Positions 53,726-64,000 of a stretch of DNA of 64,000 bases are shown here, piece by piece. The notes below the pieces were generated by a model, which was not told the DNA's origin, made no database searches, and worked only from the letters and a program-made list of their open reading frames with translations. The DNA is taken from NCBI RefSeq assembly GCF_005144585.1, contig NZ_SSMQ01000009.1:62001-126000 (forward strand). Reading direction: 5' to 3'. Made by a program: the position numbers and the translations under genes. The stretch is from Polyangium fumosum (GTDB lineage: Bacteria; Myxococcota_A; Polyangia; Polyangiales; Polyangiaceae). The stretch's first letter is position 1, and each line of letters starts with the position of its first letter.

Positions 53726-54128
53726 TGCGACGCACGAGCGGGAAGATGCCCGAGCGCGGAGCCGCCCGCCGCGACGAACGCGCGCCGAAGACCGCGTCGA
53801 GGAGCCGCTCGAACGGATAGGGCTTGACGATCACGTCCGTGAGGTCGGCGGACTCGTGCCGGGGCAAGGGCTGGCTCGTCGTGACGATCACCCGGTGCGG
53901 CACGTTTCCGTGCGAGCGCATCCGCTGGAGGATCTCCACGCATTTCGGCGAAGAGTTCGAGAGATCGATGACCGCGACGTCGTACGTCCGGTGCCCGAGC
54001 TCTGCGAGCGCCTCGTCGAGCGTCGCCGTCTTCGTCACCTTCGCGCCGCGATTCGTGAGCAAGAGCGCGGTGGCCTCACGCATCAGTTGTTCTTCATCCA
54101 AGAGCAGGATCGTCGGTACATTGAGCAT
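53679..54128 (-). CDS. single-domain response regulator
   Basis: 149 residues: one receiver domain with Asp11-Glu12 (ILLLDEEQLM), phosphoacceptor Asp55 (VAVIDLSNSSP), Thr83/Thr84 (IVTTSQP) and Lys102 (KPYPFERLLDAV), plus a ~30-residue basic tail (RRAAPRSGIFPLVRRITASRRTAQARRGRV) without a recognised output domain. The tail is encoded partly in the overlap with the Crp/Fnr-type gene. Such regulators usually act by protein-protein contact. No histidine kinase is adjacent. Confidence 0.8.
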   Translation of the reverse strand: MLNVPTILLLDEEQLMREATALLLTNRGAKVTKTATLDEALAELGHRTYDVAVIDLSNSSPKCVEILQRMRSHGNVPHRVIVTTSQPLPRHESADLTDVIVKPYPFERLLDAVFGARSSRRAAPRSGIFPLVRRITASRRTAQARRGRV

Positions 54129-54584
54129 GGCGCCGCGGCACCTTGCAGCGCGCGTGCCGTCACGGTTCGGCGTCGGCGAGTTGGTTTCTGAGCTTACCAG
54201 CGTTCGTCGACGCGCCCGAAGATCCCAGGTTCAAACAGCGCTCCCGCGGCTGCCTGGCCCCATTCCGTACGATTACGATCTGTGCCCGAAGGGGGCTTGC
54301 GTGAGGCTCCTTGCGCGCAAATCGGTGACCAAACACGGGGAATCGTCGTCCGAGGACATTGCAGCGTCGAAGTCGTGCGCGGATTCTTCCCATCAACGAG
54401 CGGTCTGGACGTGGAAACGCGGGAGGCCAGACAGAGCAACCAAGGGCGCCCAGCACGTTCTTCCTCGACTCCAAGATCAAACCTGATTTCAGGTACTTGC
54501 ACGTCCTCGACGTCATGGATCGAATCGTGCACCACGCGGGTCCGCCGGGTCGGTCCTCCCGGCCCAGGTTTCCTTGGAGGCACG
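54129..54584. other. intergenic region (456 bp) upstream of the lipoprotein gene
   Basis: No gene was recognised; open frames here have no family features. It contains the palindrome ACCTGATTTCAGGT (54481-54494) about 90 bp upstream of the lipoprotein start. Confidence 0.4.
54481..54494. promoter_or_regulatory. 14-bp palindrome, possible operator
   Basis: ACCTGA-TT-TCAGGT is a perfect 6-bp inverted repeat with a two-base centre, in an AT-richer patch upstream of the lipoprotein gene. No regulator could be matched. Confidence 0.3.
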
Positions 54585-55982
54585 ATGATGCATTCGCTTC
54601 GCGTCATGACGATTTCCACGCTTTCCCTTGCAATGGCCGCGCTCGTGGGCTGCGGCGACGACGAGCCGCCGAACGACGAGAACAAGAGCTGCTCCGTCCA
54701 GGCGCAGACGGGATGCGGGACCGGGCTCGTATGCGAGGAGGTCGAAGGAGGAGAGCCGACCTGCTTTTCGCCCGTGGCATTCAAAGGAAAGGTCGTGAAC
54801 GCCCTCGACGACAAACCCGTCCAGGGAGCACGAATCGTGGCCCGCGACGCAAATGACGCGGCCGTCTCGCCGGTCGCCATTTCGGCGGCAGACGGGACGT
54901 ACACGCTGCACGTTCCGGCCAAACGCAATGCGGAAGGCAAGCCCCTTCCCGCAAAGCTGACCCTGCGCGCGGACGCGTCGAGCTACCAGACGTTCCCGGT
55001 GGCCCCGCGCATCGCGCTGCCGATCGACGTGGACACGGCCACGGGCAGCCCGCCCGTGGTGCAAAACGCATCGACGGACATCGCGCTCGTGCCGCTGCAA
55101 AACGCGTCCGGGCTCGGGTCGATCGCAGGCCATGTGGTGGCCGACGAAGGCGTGAACCTGGTGCCCGCGGGGGCGCTCGTGGCCGCCGGCGGATCGACGG
55201 GCATCGTGGATTTCGACGGGAACTTCGTCGTGTTCAACGTGCCGGTGAGCATGAGCGTGGACGTGAAGGCCTACGCCGCGGGCCTGCAGATCAGCCCGAA
55301 GACGGTGGCCGTCGAGGCGGGCAAGGAGACGGGCAACGTCGAGCTGCACATCACGGGCGCGGCGACGGCGGACGTCTCGGGGAAGCTCTCGATCGTGAAC
55401 GGCAACGGATTCAGCGCGACGAGCGTGGTGCTCGCGCTGGAGGACACGTTCGTCGAGGATGTGGCCCGCGGCGAGGTGCCGAAGGGGCTGCGCGCGGGCG
55501 GCGTGACGGGTGACTTCCTGTTCAAGGGCGTGCCCGACGGGAAGTACGTCGTGCTCGCGGCCTTCGAGAACGACGGGCTCGTCCGGGATCCGGACACCTC
55601 CATCGGCGGGACGCAGATCGTCCACATCGAGGTCGCCGGCCAGAACATCGCGCTCGCGGAGAGCTTCAAGGTGACGGGCTCGCTCGCCACCGAGTCGCCC
55701 GGCAAGGACGGGATCGAAGAGGTCGCGGGCACGCCGACGTTCGTCTGGGCCGACGACTCGAGCGAGGACAGGTACGAGGTGCGCGTGTTCGACGCGTTCG
55801 GCGTGAAGGTCTGGGAAGACCTGGCGGTGCCGAGCGTGAGCGGCTCGAAGACGGTCAGCGTCGCGTACGGCGGCGAGGCGCTGATCCCGGGCATGATCTA
55901 CCAGTTCCGCGCGACGTCGATCAAAGACGAAACGCCGATCGCCCAGACCGAAGACCTGCGCGGCGTGTTCATCGCCCGCTGA
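54585..55982 (+). CDS. exported lipoprotein with carboxypeptidase-regulatory-like (beta-sandwich) domains
   Basis: 465 residues from ATG 54585 (54588 also possible; TTGGAGG is just upstream). Lipobox AALVGC (Cys23) and an acidic start to the mature protein. A short Cys-containing segment (CSVQAQTGCGTGLVCEE) is followed by repeated Ig-like beta-sandwich units, e.g. GKVVNALDDKPVQGARIVARD with AADGTYTLHVP, and GSIAGHVVADEG with GIVDFDGNFVVFNVP, the pattern of carboxypeptidase-regulatory-like repeats. The last ~90 residues (TPTFVWADDSSEDRYEVRVFDAFG) look fibronectin III-like. Probably a surface or periplasmic structural/adhesive protein. The upstream frame has no support. Confidence 0.8.
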   Translation: MMHSLRVMTISTLSLAMAALVGCGDDEPPNDENKSCSVQAQTGCGTGLVCEEVEGGEPTCFSPVAFKGKVVNALDDKPVQGARIVARDANDAAVSPVAISAADGTYTLHVPAKRNAEGKPLPAKLTLRADASSYQTFPVAPRIALPIDVDTATGSPPVVQNASTDIALVPLQNASGLGSIAGHVVADEGVNLVPAGALVAAGGSTGIVDFDGNFVVFNVPVSMSVDVKAYAAGLQISPKTVAVEAGKETGNVELHITGAATADVSGKLSIVNGNGFSATSVVLALEDTFVEDVARGEVPKGLRAGGVTGDFLFKGVPDGKYVVLAAFENDGLVRDPDTSIGGTQIVHIEVAGQNIALAESFKVTGSLATESPGKDGIEEVAGTPTFVWADDSSEDRYEVRVFDAFGVKVWEDLAVPSVSGSKTVSVAYGGEALIPGMIYQFRATSIKDETPIAQTEDLRGVFIAR

Positions 55983-56085
55983 CCCTTTTCCACGGCTCGG
56001 CGTGGCCCCCCCGAACCTGAAAATCCCGCCCTTCGCCGGAAGAATGCGCAGCTCCGCCACATGCTGCTAGAGTGCCGGTCCCCGA

Positions 56086-56170
56086 GCACGAGTGGCGGAA
56101 CTGGCATACGCACCGGGTTTAGGTTCCGGCGCCGCAAGGATTGAGGGTTCGACTCCCTCCTCGTGCACCA
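56086..56170 (+). tRNA. tRNA-Leu (anticodon UAG), CCA encoded
   Basis: Acceptor stem GCACGAG (56086-56092) pairs with CTCGTGC (56160-56166), followed by ACCA. The anticodon arm is CCGGG-TTTAGGT-TCCGG, giving anticodon TAG at 56120-56122 (reads CUN leucine codons, mainly CUA). The variable arm is long, as expected for class II tRNA-Leu, and the T-arm GGGTTCGACTCCC is canonical. A hairpin follows 31 bp downstream. Confidence 0.95.
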
Positions 56171-56484
56171 CCCAACGTGGGGGGCTCCGGTCGGCCCTGG
56201 AGCGATTTTTCGCGATGCGAAAGATCGCCGGGCCTTCCTCTGCCCCCCACCCTCCGCGCGCTCCCCTCCCCTTTGCTGCGCTCCGTTGCGGGAAGCGCCT
56301 CGAACCGGTACGTGTTCAGGTCCCATCTCGGGGGGCGTGTTCAGGCCCTCCCCTGCGGGAACCCATCCCGCGGGGGATTTGCGCCCGCTTGCCGTAAGGA
56401 CTACGTTCCGCAGGCTCCGCGCCACCCCCTACGCACCGCACGATCCGACCGGGACGACGAGCCCCGGAGCCAAGGCGAAAGACG
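56171..56484. other. intergenic region (314 bp) between tRNA-Leu and secA
   Basis: No gene was recognised. Contains the hairpin at 56202-56228; the rest is GC-rich spacer that should include the secA promoter. Confidence 0.4.
56202..56228 (+). terminator. hairpin downstream of tRNA-Leu
   Basis: GCGATTTTTCGC (56202-56213) and GCGAAAGATCGC (56217-56228) form a 12-bp stem with one G-U pair and a GAT loop. No T-tract follows, so it is a possible but unproven terminator or processing site for the tRNA transcript. Confidence 0.45.
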
Positions 56485-59519
<3,035 letters not shown>

Positions 59520-59523
<4 letters not shown>

Positions 59524-61586
59524 GCACTGCTGCATCACAAACACCGGTCCACCCGTCGATGGTGCTCGGGGCCTACCTCGAGCGCCTCGTCCGCGCGCGT
59601 CGCGTCGCCGTGCTCGGCGACGCGACCCTGGAGCTCGCCGAGAGGCTCGTCGAGCGCGGCGCGAGGCTCGTCCACGCCTACGATCCCGATGCAGCGCGCG
59701 CGGCCGAGGCCTTCGCGCGCACCGCGCAGGATCGCGACCGGCATGTGATGCACGCAGTGCTCGCCGGAGACCTCGGCGTGCGTGACGGGGCCTTCGACGT
59801 GGTCGTTCTGCCCGACCTGTCGATCTTCGCGGACCCGTCCGACGTGCTCCGCAGAGCACGGAAGCTCGTCGGCACGGCCGGCATCGCCGTGATCGCCTCG
59901 CCAAACCCGGATGCGTCCCGGCGCCTGCTCGCGCTCGCCGCGCCGCGCGGCAAGGACACGTCGCCGCCCGGGTACTACGCGCTCTACGACCTCGTCTCGC
60001 TCCAGTTCCCCGTCGTGCGCATGCTCGGACAAGCGCCGTTCGTCGGGTACACGGTGGCAGACTTCGCCGCCGGCCCGGATCTCGAGGTCAGCGTCGACAC
60101 GTCGCTGCTCAAGGCGACCGAGGAGCCCGAGCACTTCATCGCGATCGCCAGCGAGCGCAAGGTCTCCGTCGACGCGTTCGTGGTCGTGGAGCTCTCGCTC
60201 TCCGAGGTGCGCGACGCGATCGGGACGGCGGGCGCGAAGGCCGCAGACACGGGCCGCGTGAAGGAGCTCGAAGCCGCGCTCGCCGTGCACGACGAGCGCA
60301 AGCGCGCGGACGAAAAATCCGCCGAGGAGCGCGCGGCCGCCGCCGTGGCGACCGCGGCGCGCGTGGTCGAGCTCGAAGCGAAGCTCGAACGGCTGCGCGA
60401 CGTGGACACGCGCGCGGGCGACACACACGTGCGCGCCGAGCGGCTGACGCACCAGATCCGCGACCTCGACGAGGAGCTGCGTCGCCAGCGCGACCGCGCG
60501 ACCAAGCTCGCGAAGCAGCTCGACGACGAGAAGAAGTCCCGCACGAAGGCCGAAGTGGAGCTCGGGCTCGCCCGCGGCAGGCCGGAGATCCCGGGCGCGA
60601 AGGAGCGCATCGAGCAGCTCACGGCCGAGCTCTCCGCGACGCGCTCGCGGGCCCTGGAGCTCGAAGGCGAGCTCAGCGCGGCAGGCGTCGGCCTCGAGGA
60701 GCTCTCGAACGATCGAGCTGGGCTGCGCGCGCGTGTCGCCGAACTCGAGCTCCGGCTCGCCGCCCAGGAAGCAGCCGCGCGGGAGCCGGATCCCGGCCTG
60801 CTCTCGCGCGTCGCCCAGCTCGAAGCCGCGCTCGAACGGTCGGAGGCCACACGGCAATCCGCCGTGCGCCGCGCCGACGAGCTCGCCGAGACGCTCGCGG
60901 CCACGACGGCCGAGCGGCTTCACCTGGCCGAGAAGACGCAGACGCTCGAAAAGCAGACGGCCGCGCTCCTCGCCGAGCGCGCCGCGAGCGAGTCGCTCGC
61001 GCCGGAGATCGACGCGCTCGAAGCGCAGCTCCGGGCGCGGGGCCATCGCATCACCGTGCTCGAAGCAGAGCTGCGCGAGGGCCTGCGCGTGGGCAAGGAG
61101 CTCGTCGAGGAGCTCGAAACGCTCCGCGGCGCCGCCGTGGCCCCCGCAGGCGAAGCCGCTCCTCCGGCGGCCACGCCGCAGAATGGCGCGCCCGTCCCCC
61201 CGTCGACGCTCGTGGGTCATGCCTCGGCAAGGGAAGCGGCTCCCGCAGAGACCGCCGACGCAACGCCCGTCGACGACACCGAGACGATGAAGACGCAGCT
61301 CGACACGCTCGCCGCCCGCGCGGCCCGCTCCGAGGCCGATCTCAAGGCTGCGGAGTGGCGCATCGCGCAGCTCGAGCTTGCCCTCGCGTCCGCCGAGCGC
61401 GGCGAGGGAGAGCCCGCGGCCGTGGCGGTCGAGCTGGAGCAAGCCCTCCTCGCGGCCCACCAGGAGCTCGCGACGCTGCGCCGAGCGGTCGGCCCCGAGG
61501 GCGGGCACGTCGCGCCGGGCGTGGTCGAGCAGGCAGTCCTGCTCCACCAGATCTCGAATCTGACGATGGGGGACTCCGCTCCGTAA
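59520..61586 (+). CDS. methyltransferase-like coiled-coil protein, coupled to secA
   Basis: 688 residues starting at ATG 59520 inside the secA stop (ATGA). Residues ~25-130 resemble a SAM-dependent methyltransferase core (RRVAVLGDATLELAERLVERGARLVHAYDPDA, then FDVVVLPDLSIFADPSDVLRRARKLVGTAGIAVIASPNPD), but the glycine loop is degenerate (VLGDAT), so catalysis is doubtful. Residues ~230-580 are a near-continuous Ala/Glu/Leu/Arg coiled coil, with a Pro-rich break at ~560 and a second short coil. The gene overlaps secA and is followed 89 bp later by a lipoprotein gene, so a role with export or polarity is possible. No family recognised. Confidence 0.8.
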
Positions 61587-61606
61587 ACGGAGCAGCGCCC
61601 CCCACC
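61570..61606. repeat. hairpin with REP-like architecture at the coiled-coil gene's stop
   Basis: GCTCCG (61578-61583)-TAAA-CGGAGC (61588-61593) forms a perfect 6-bp stem containing the stop codon, flanked by G-run and C-run arms (GGGGGACTCC... AGCGCCCCCC). The layout matches the REP-like palindromes at 14184, 41683 and 46642, with changed stem bases, and may also serve as a terminator. Confidence 0.45.
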
Positions 61607-61675
61607 CTCGCCAACTCGACGGCGTCGTCCCCGGACGGCTCGCCCCCCCTGCTTGGCCGCGCTAACACGTCGGCC

Positions 61676-64000
61676 ATGCGTTCTCGCCTGATCGCCGCGA
61701 TCGCTCGCATCGCAACCGCCGCCACGCTCGTCGCGGCCCTCGGCGCCTGCGGATCGGCCGTCCCCAAGACGGCCGCTGATCCGATCGAGGCCATGCGCGC
61801 CGATGCGAGCGCCTCGCAGGACGGCGAGGTCCTCGGCCGGTGGCTCCTCGGCGAGCTGCTCGTCCCCGGCGGCGACGCGGCGCGGGTCCGCGAGGCGCGC
61901 GGCAAGCTCGACAAGGCCTCGAACAAGGGCCTCTACGCCTCGCTCGCGCGCGCCGTCGACGACGAGATCCACGGACGCTTCCGCGCGGCCGCCCTCGCCC
62001 ACCTCGACGCCGTGAACGCCGCTCGCACCACCGATCACCCCGACGCGCCGCTCGTCGGCTGGTACGCGGCGAGCCACCTGCTCCGCCTGCGCTCCAGCGT
62101 CCCCGGCATCTGGGACCTCGCGAAGGACACGGTCCTGCGCACGATCGATCAGCCGGGCCACATCGGCTGGCGCGCGCGCAGCGACCTCGCCGAGTGGTGG
62201 AGCGTCGAAGGCCTGCGCAAGGATGCCGAAGGCAAGGACAAGAGCCCGACGGAGATCGCGGCCGATCGCTTCGGCTGCGCCAAAAAAGCGCGCGTCGCCG
62301 GTCCTTTTGGCCACCTCGCCCCGAGTGATCACCGCATGCATTTCGAGGCCGAACGCGCCGGCCCCTGGCCTCGCCGCTTCCCGGCCGATCCGCGCCGCGC
62401 CGATCGCCCGCGTGTCCTCGCCACCGAGCGACGCGGCTGCCAGATCCGCAGCGCCGAGCCTGTCGCCGGCGGCGTCTTCTACGCCGAGACCTACCTCGAG
62501 TTGCCGGCCGAGCGTGAGCTCATCGTCGCCGTGCAGGGCGCGTTCTCGATCCGCATCGACGACGTCGAGGTCATCACGCGTGACCCGCGCGACTGGGGCA
62601 TCTGGCCTCGTTTCGGCGCGCGCGTCCGCCTCTCTGCGGGCCGCCACCGCATCCTCGCGCGGATCGGCAGCGCCGAGACCGGCATCCGCATCCTCGCGCC
62701 GAACGGCTTGCCCCTCGGCGCCGAGACCTCCGACGATCCTACGGCGCCGTACGTCCTCGAACCGCCGCTCGTCCTGCCCGATCCCAACGTCCTCGAACCG
62801 TTCCTCCTCGCGCTCGGCGTCCCCGCCGCGCCGCGCACCCCGCGCCCGGCGCCGCGCGACACGAACGATCCCGTCGCGCGTTACCTCGCCGCGTGGCTCT
62901 CGCACATCGAGGGGCAGGACGACCTCGCCTCCGTGCTGCTCGAACCGCTCGTGAAGGATCCCTCGCGCGCGACCGGACCTGCGCTCTCCACGCAAGCGCT
63001 CTTCATCGAGAAGGACCCGATCTTCCCGCAGAACGACGCGCGTGATCTCGTGAAGGACGTACGCGCGCGCGCCGTCGCCAAGGACCCGGACCTCTGGCTC
63101 TCGCTCTTCTGGCTCGCGCTCGACGAGGCCGACAAGGTCGGCGCGCCCGAGGCCGCGGCCAAGGTCGCGAGGCTCGCCGATCGTTTTCGCGAGGTCCCGG
63201 ACATCTTGAAGGGGCTCGGCCGCATGTACGCGCAGATCGGCTGGAGCGTCGAGCATGCGCGCACCGTCAAGGACACGGCCGCGCGCTTCTCCGAGGACAC
63301 CGAGGCCCTCTTCGCGCTCCTCCGCCTCCACGACGAGCGCGGCGACGTCGCCGAGGCCGACAAGATCGCCAAGCGCATCGAGGCCCTCGACCCCGACGCC
63401 GAGGTCGCCCTCCAGCGCGCGCTCGAACGACGCGACTGGGGCGGCGCGATCCGCGAACTCGATCGCATCGGAAAGACCCGCCGCGATCGCACGGACGTCG
63501 CCATCAAGATCGCCGATCTCCTCACCCGCGCCGGCGCGCAACGCGAGTCGATCGATGCCCTCGAACGCGCCGTCAAGACCGACCCCGAGAACGCCTCCGC
63601 GCGCCTCGCGCTCGCCGACGCGCGCCTCGCCCGCGGCGACAAAACGGCGCTCCGCAGCGCGCTCGTCGAGGCCATCCAGACCGGCGCGGATCCTTCGGCG
63701 CTGCGCGAGGCCATCGAGCTCGTCGAGGGCACGACCGAGCTCACGCCGTATCGCATCGAGGGCAAGAAGGTCATCGCGCAGTTCGAGGCGTCGGGCGTCA
63801 CCATGCCCGGCACCGCGGCGCGCGTCCTCGACTACGCCACGTTGTGGGTCCACGCCGATGGATCGGCGCGCATGCTGGAGCACGAGATCATCGGCATCCA
63901 GTCGCGCGAGGCCATCGAGGAGCTCGCCGAGCAGCGCGTGCCGCGTGGCCTCGTGCTCAAGCTCCGCACCGTCAAGAAAGACGGCCGTGTCCTCGAACCC
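61676..64000 (+). CDS. exported TPR lipoprotein with C-terminal DUF3857-like segment (partial)
   Basis: 775 codons from ATG 61676 with no stop before the right edge. The leader ends in lipobox ALGAC (Cys25). The mature part is alpha-helical: long stretches such as WLSHIEGQDDLASVLLEPLVKD, LWLSLFWLALDEADKVGAPEAA and NASARLALADARLARGDKTALRSAL look like TPR repeats, with a beta-rich region (~270-340) inserted. The last ~45 residues (VLDYATLWVHADGSARMLEHEIIGIQSREAIEELAEQRVP) match the start of a DUF3857 domain, usually followed by a transglutaminase-like domain; that part lies outside the window. Probably cotranscribed with the coiled-coil gene. Confidence 0.75.
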   Translation, partial: MRSRLIAAIARIATAATLVAALGACGSAVPKTAADPIEAMRADASASQDGEVLGRWLLGELLVPGGDAARVREARGKLDKASNKGLYASLARAVDDEIHGRFRAAALAHLDAVNAARTTDHPDAPLVGWYAASHLLRLRSSVPGIWDLAKDTVLRTIDQPGHIGWRARSDLAEWWSVEGLRKDAEGKDKSPTEIAADRFGCAKKARVAGPFGHLAPSDHRMHFEAERAGPWPRRFPADPRRADRPRVLATERRGCQIRSAEPVAGGVFYAETYLELPAERELIVAVQGAFSIRIDDVEVITRDPRDWGIWPRFGARVRLSAGRHRILARIGSAETGIRILAPNGLPLGAETSDDPTAPYVLEPPLVLPDPNVLEPFLLALGVPAAPRTPRPAPRDTNDPVARYLAAWLSHIEGQDDLASVLLEPLVKDPSRATGPALSTQALFIEKDPIFPQNDARDLVKDVRARAVAKDPDLWLSLFWLALDEADKVGAPEAAAKVARLADRFREVPDILKGLGRMYAQIGWSVEHARTVKDTAARFSEDTEALFALLRLHDERGDVAEADKIAKRIEALDPDAEVALQRALERRDWGGAIRELDRIGKTRRDRTDVAIKIADLLTRAGAQRESIDALERAVKTDPENASARLALADARLARGDKTALRSALVEAIQTGADPSALREAIELVEGTTELTPYRIEGKKVIAQFEASGVTMPGTAARVLDYATLWVHADGSARMLEHEIIGIQSREAIEELAEQRVPRGLVLKLRTVKKDGRVLEP

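Noticed and set aside
54160-54516. 118-residue minus-strand ORF upstream of the lipoprotein gene
   Set aside because: No Shine-Dalgarno, no homology-like features; treated as spacer.

Overview
The window is GC-rich throughout and looks like a chromosome piece from a myxobacterium, most likely Polyangiales (Sorangium/Polyangium-like). The reasons are four Hanks-type Ser/Thr kinases (one cut by the left edge), two of them fused to AAA/STAND ATPase modules, several lipoproteins, Cys-rich and neprosin-type exported proteins, NHL-repeat proteins, and many dense Ala/Pro linkers. It includes dnaA with a probable replication-origin region, and mostly housekeeping genes. No phage, insertion sequence, CRISPR array or rRNA was seen.

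Layout. 1-9.4 kb: N-terminus of a kinase (cut by the edge), cystathionine beta-synthase, a YfcG-type GST, an envelope lipoprotein, a large kinase-cyclase-like-ATPase protein, an enoyl reductase-like MDR protein and PgeF. 9.5-13.5 kb: a membrane-anchored kinase and a class A penicillin-binding protein. 13.5-19.0 kb (minus): a partial ATP synthase operon, b'-b-delta-alpha-gamma, followed by a YciO/Sua5 protein; beta, epsilon, a and c are absent here. 19.4-23.2 kb (minus): a VapBC-like pair with an eroded toxin active site, an unknown protein, MiaE, and an outer-membrane protein. 23.2-25.5 kb: oriC candidate and dnaA. 25.5-33.7 kb: an NHLRC2-like lipoprotein, a 1305-residue kinase-ATPase-TPR protein, dnaK and grpE.

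33.8-38.9 kb: tightly packed argD, argF, a P1B-type ATPase homologue that has lost its phosphorylation aspartate, and a Fur-family regulator. 39-43.5 kb: an exported lipoprotein, hrcA, an RluA-type pseudouridine synthase and a response regulator. 43.7-46.4 kb: an unknown protein, then a neprosin-type lipoprotein translationally coupled to a Cys-rich membrane protein. 46.7-50.1 kb: valS and a Uma2-family gene. 50.1-54.1 kb: an unknown protein, rpoN, a Crp/Fnr regulator and a small response regulator. 54.6-64 kb: an exported lipoprotein, tRNA-Leu(UAG), secA, a methyltransferase-like coiled-coil protein coupled to secA, and a TPR lipoprotein running off the right edge.

The most interesting signals are the catalytically dead P-type ATPase next to Fur; the neprosin/Cys-rich pair; the secA-coupled coiled-coil protein; unusual extensions and insertions in three ATP synthase subunits; a cyclase-like domain in which both metal aspartates are glutamates; and a family of dispersed palindromic repeats, one of which is translated in frame inside the pseudouridine synthase gene. 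All identifications rest on reading motifs by eye; no searches were run.
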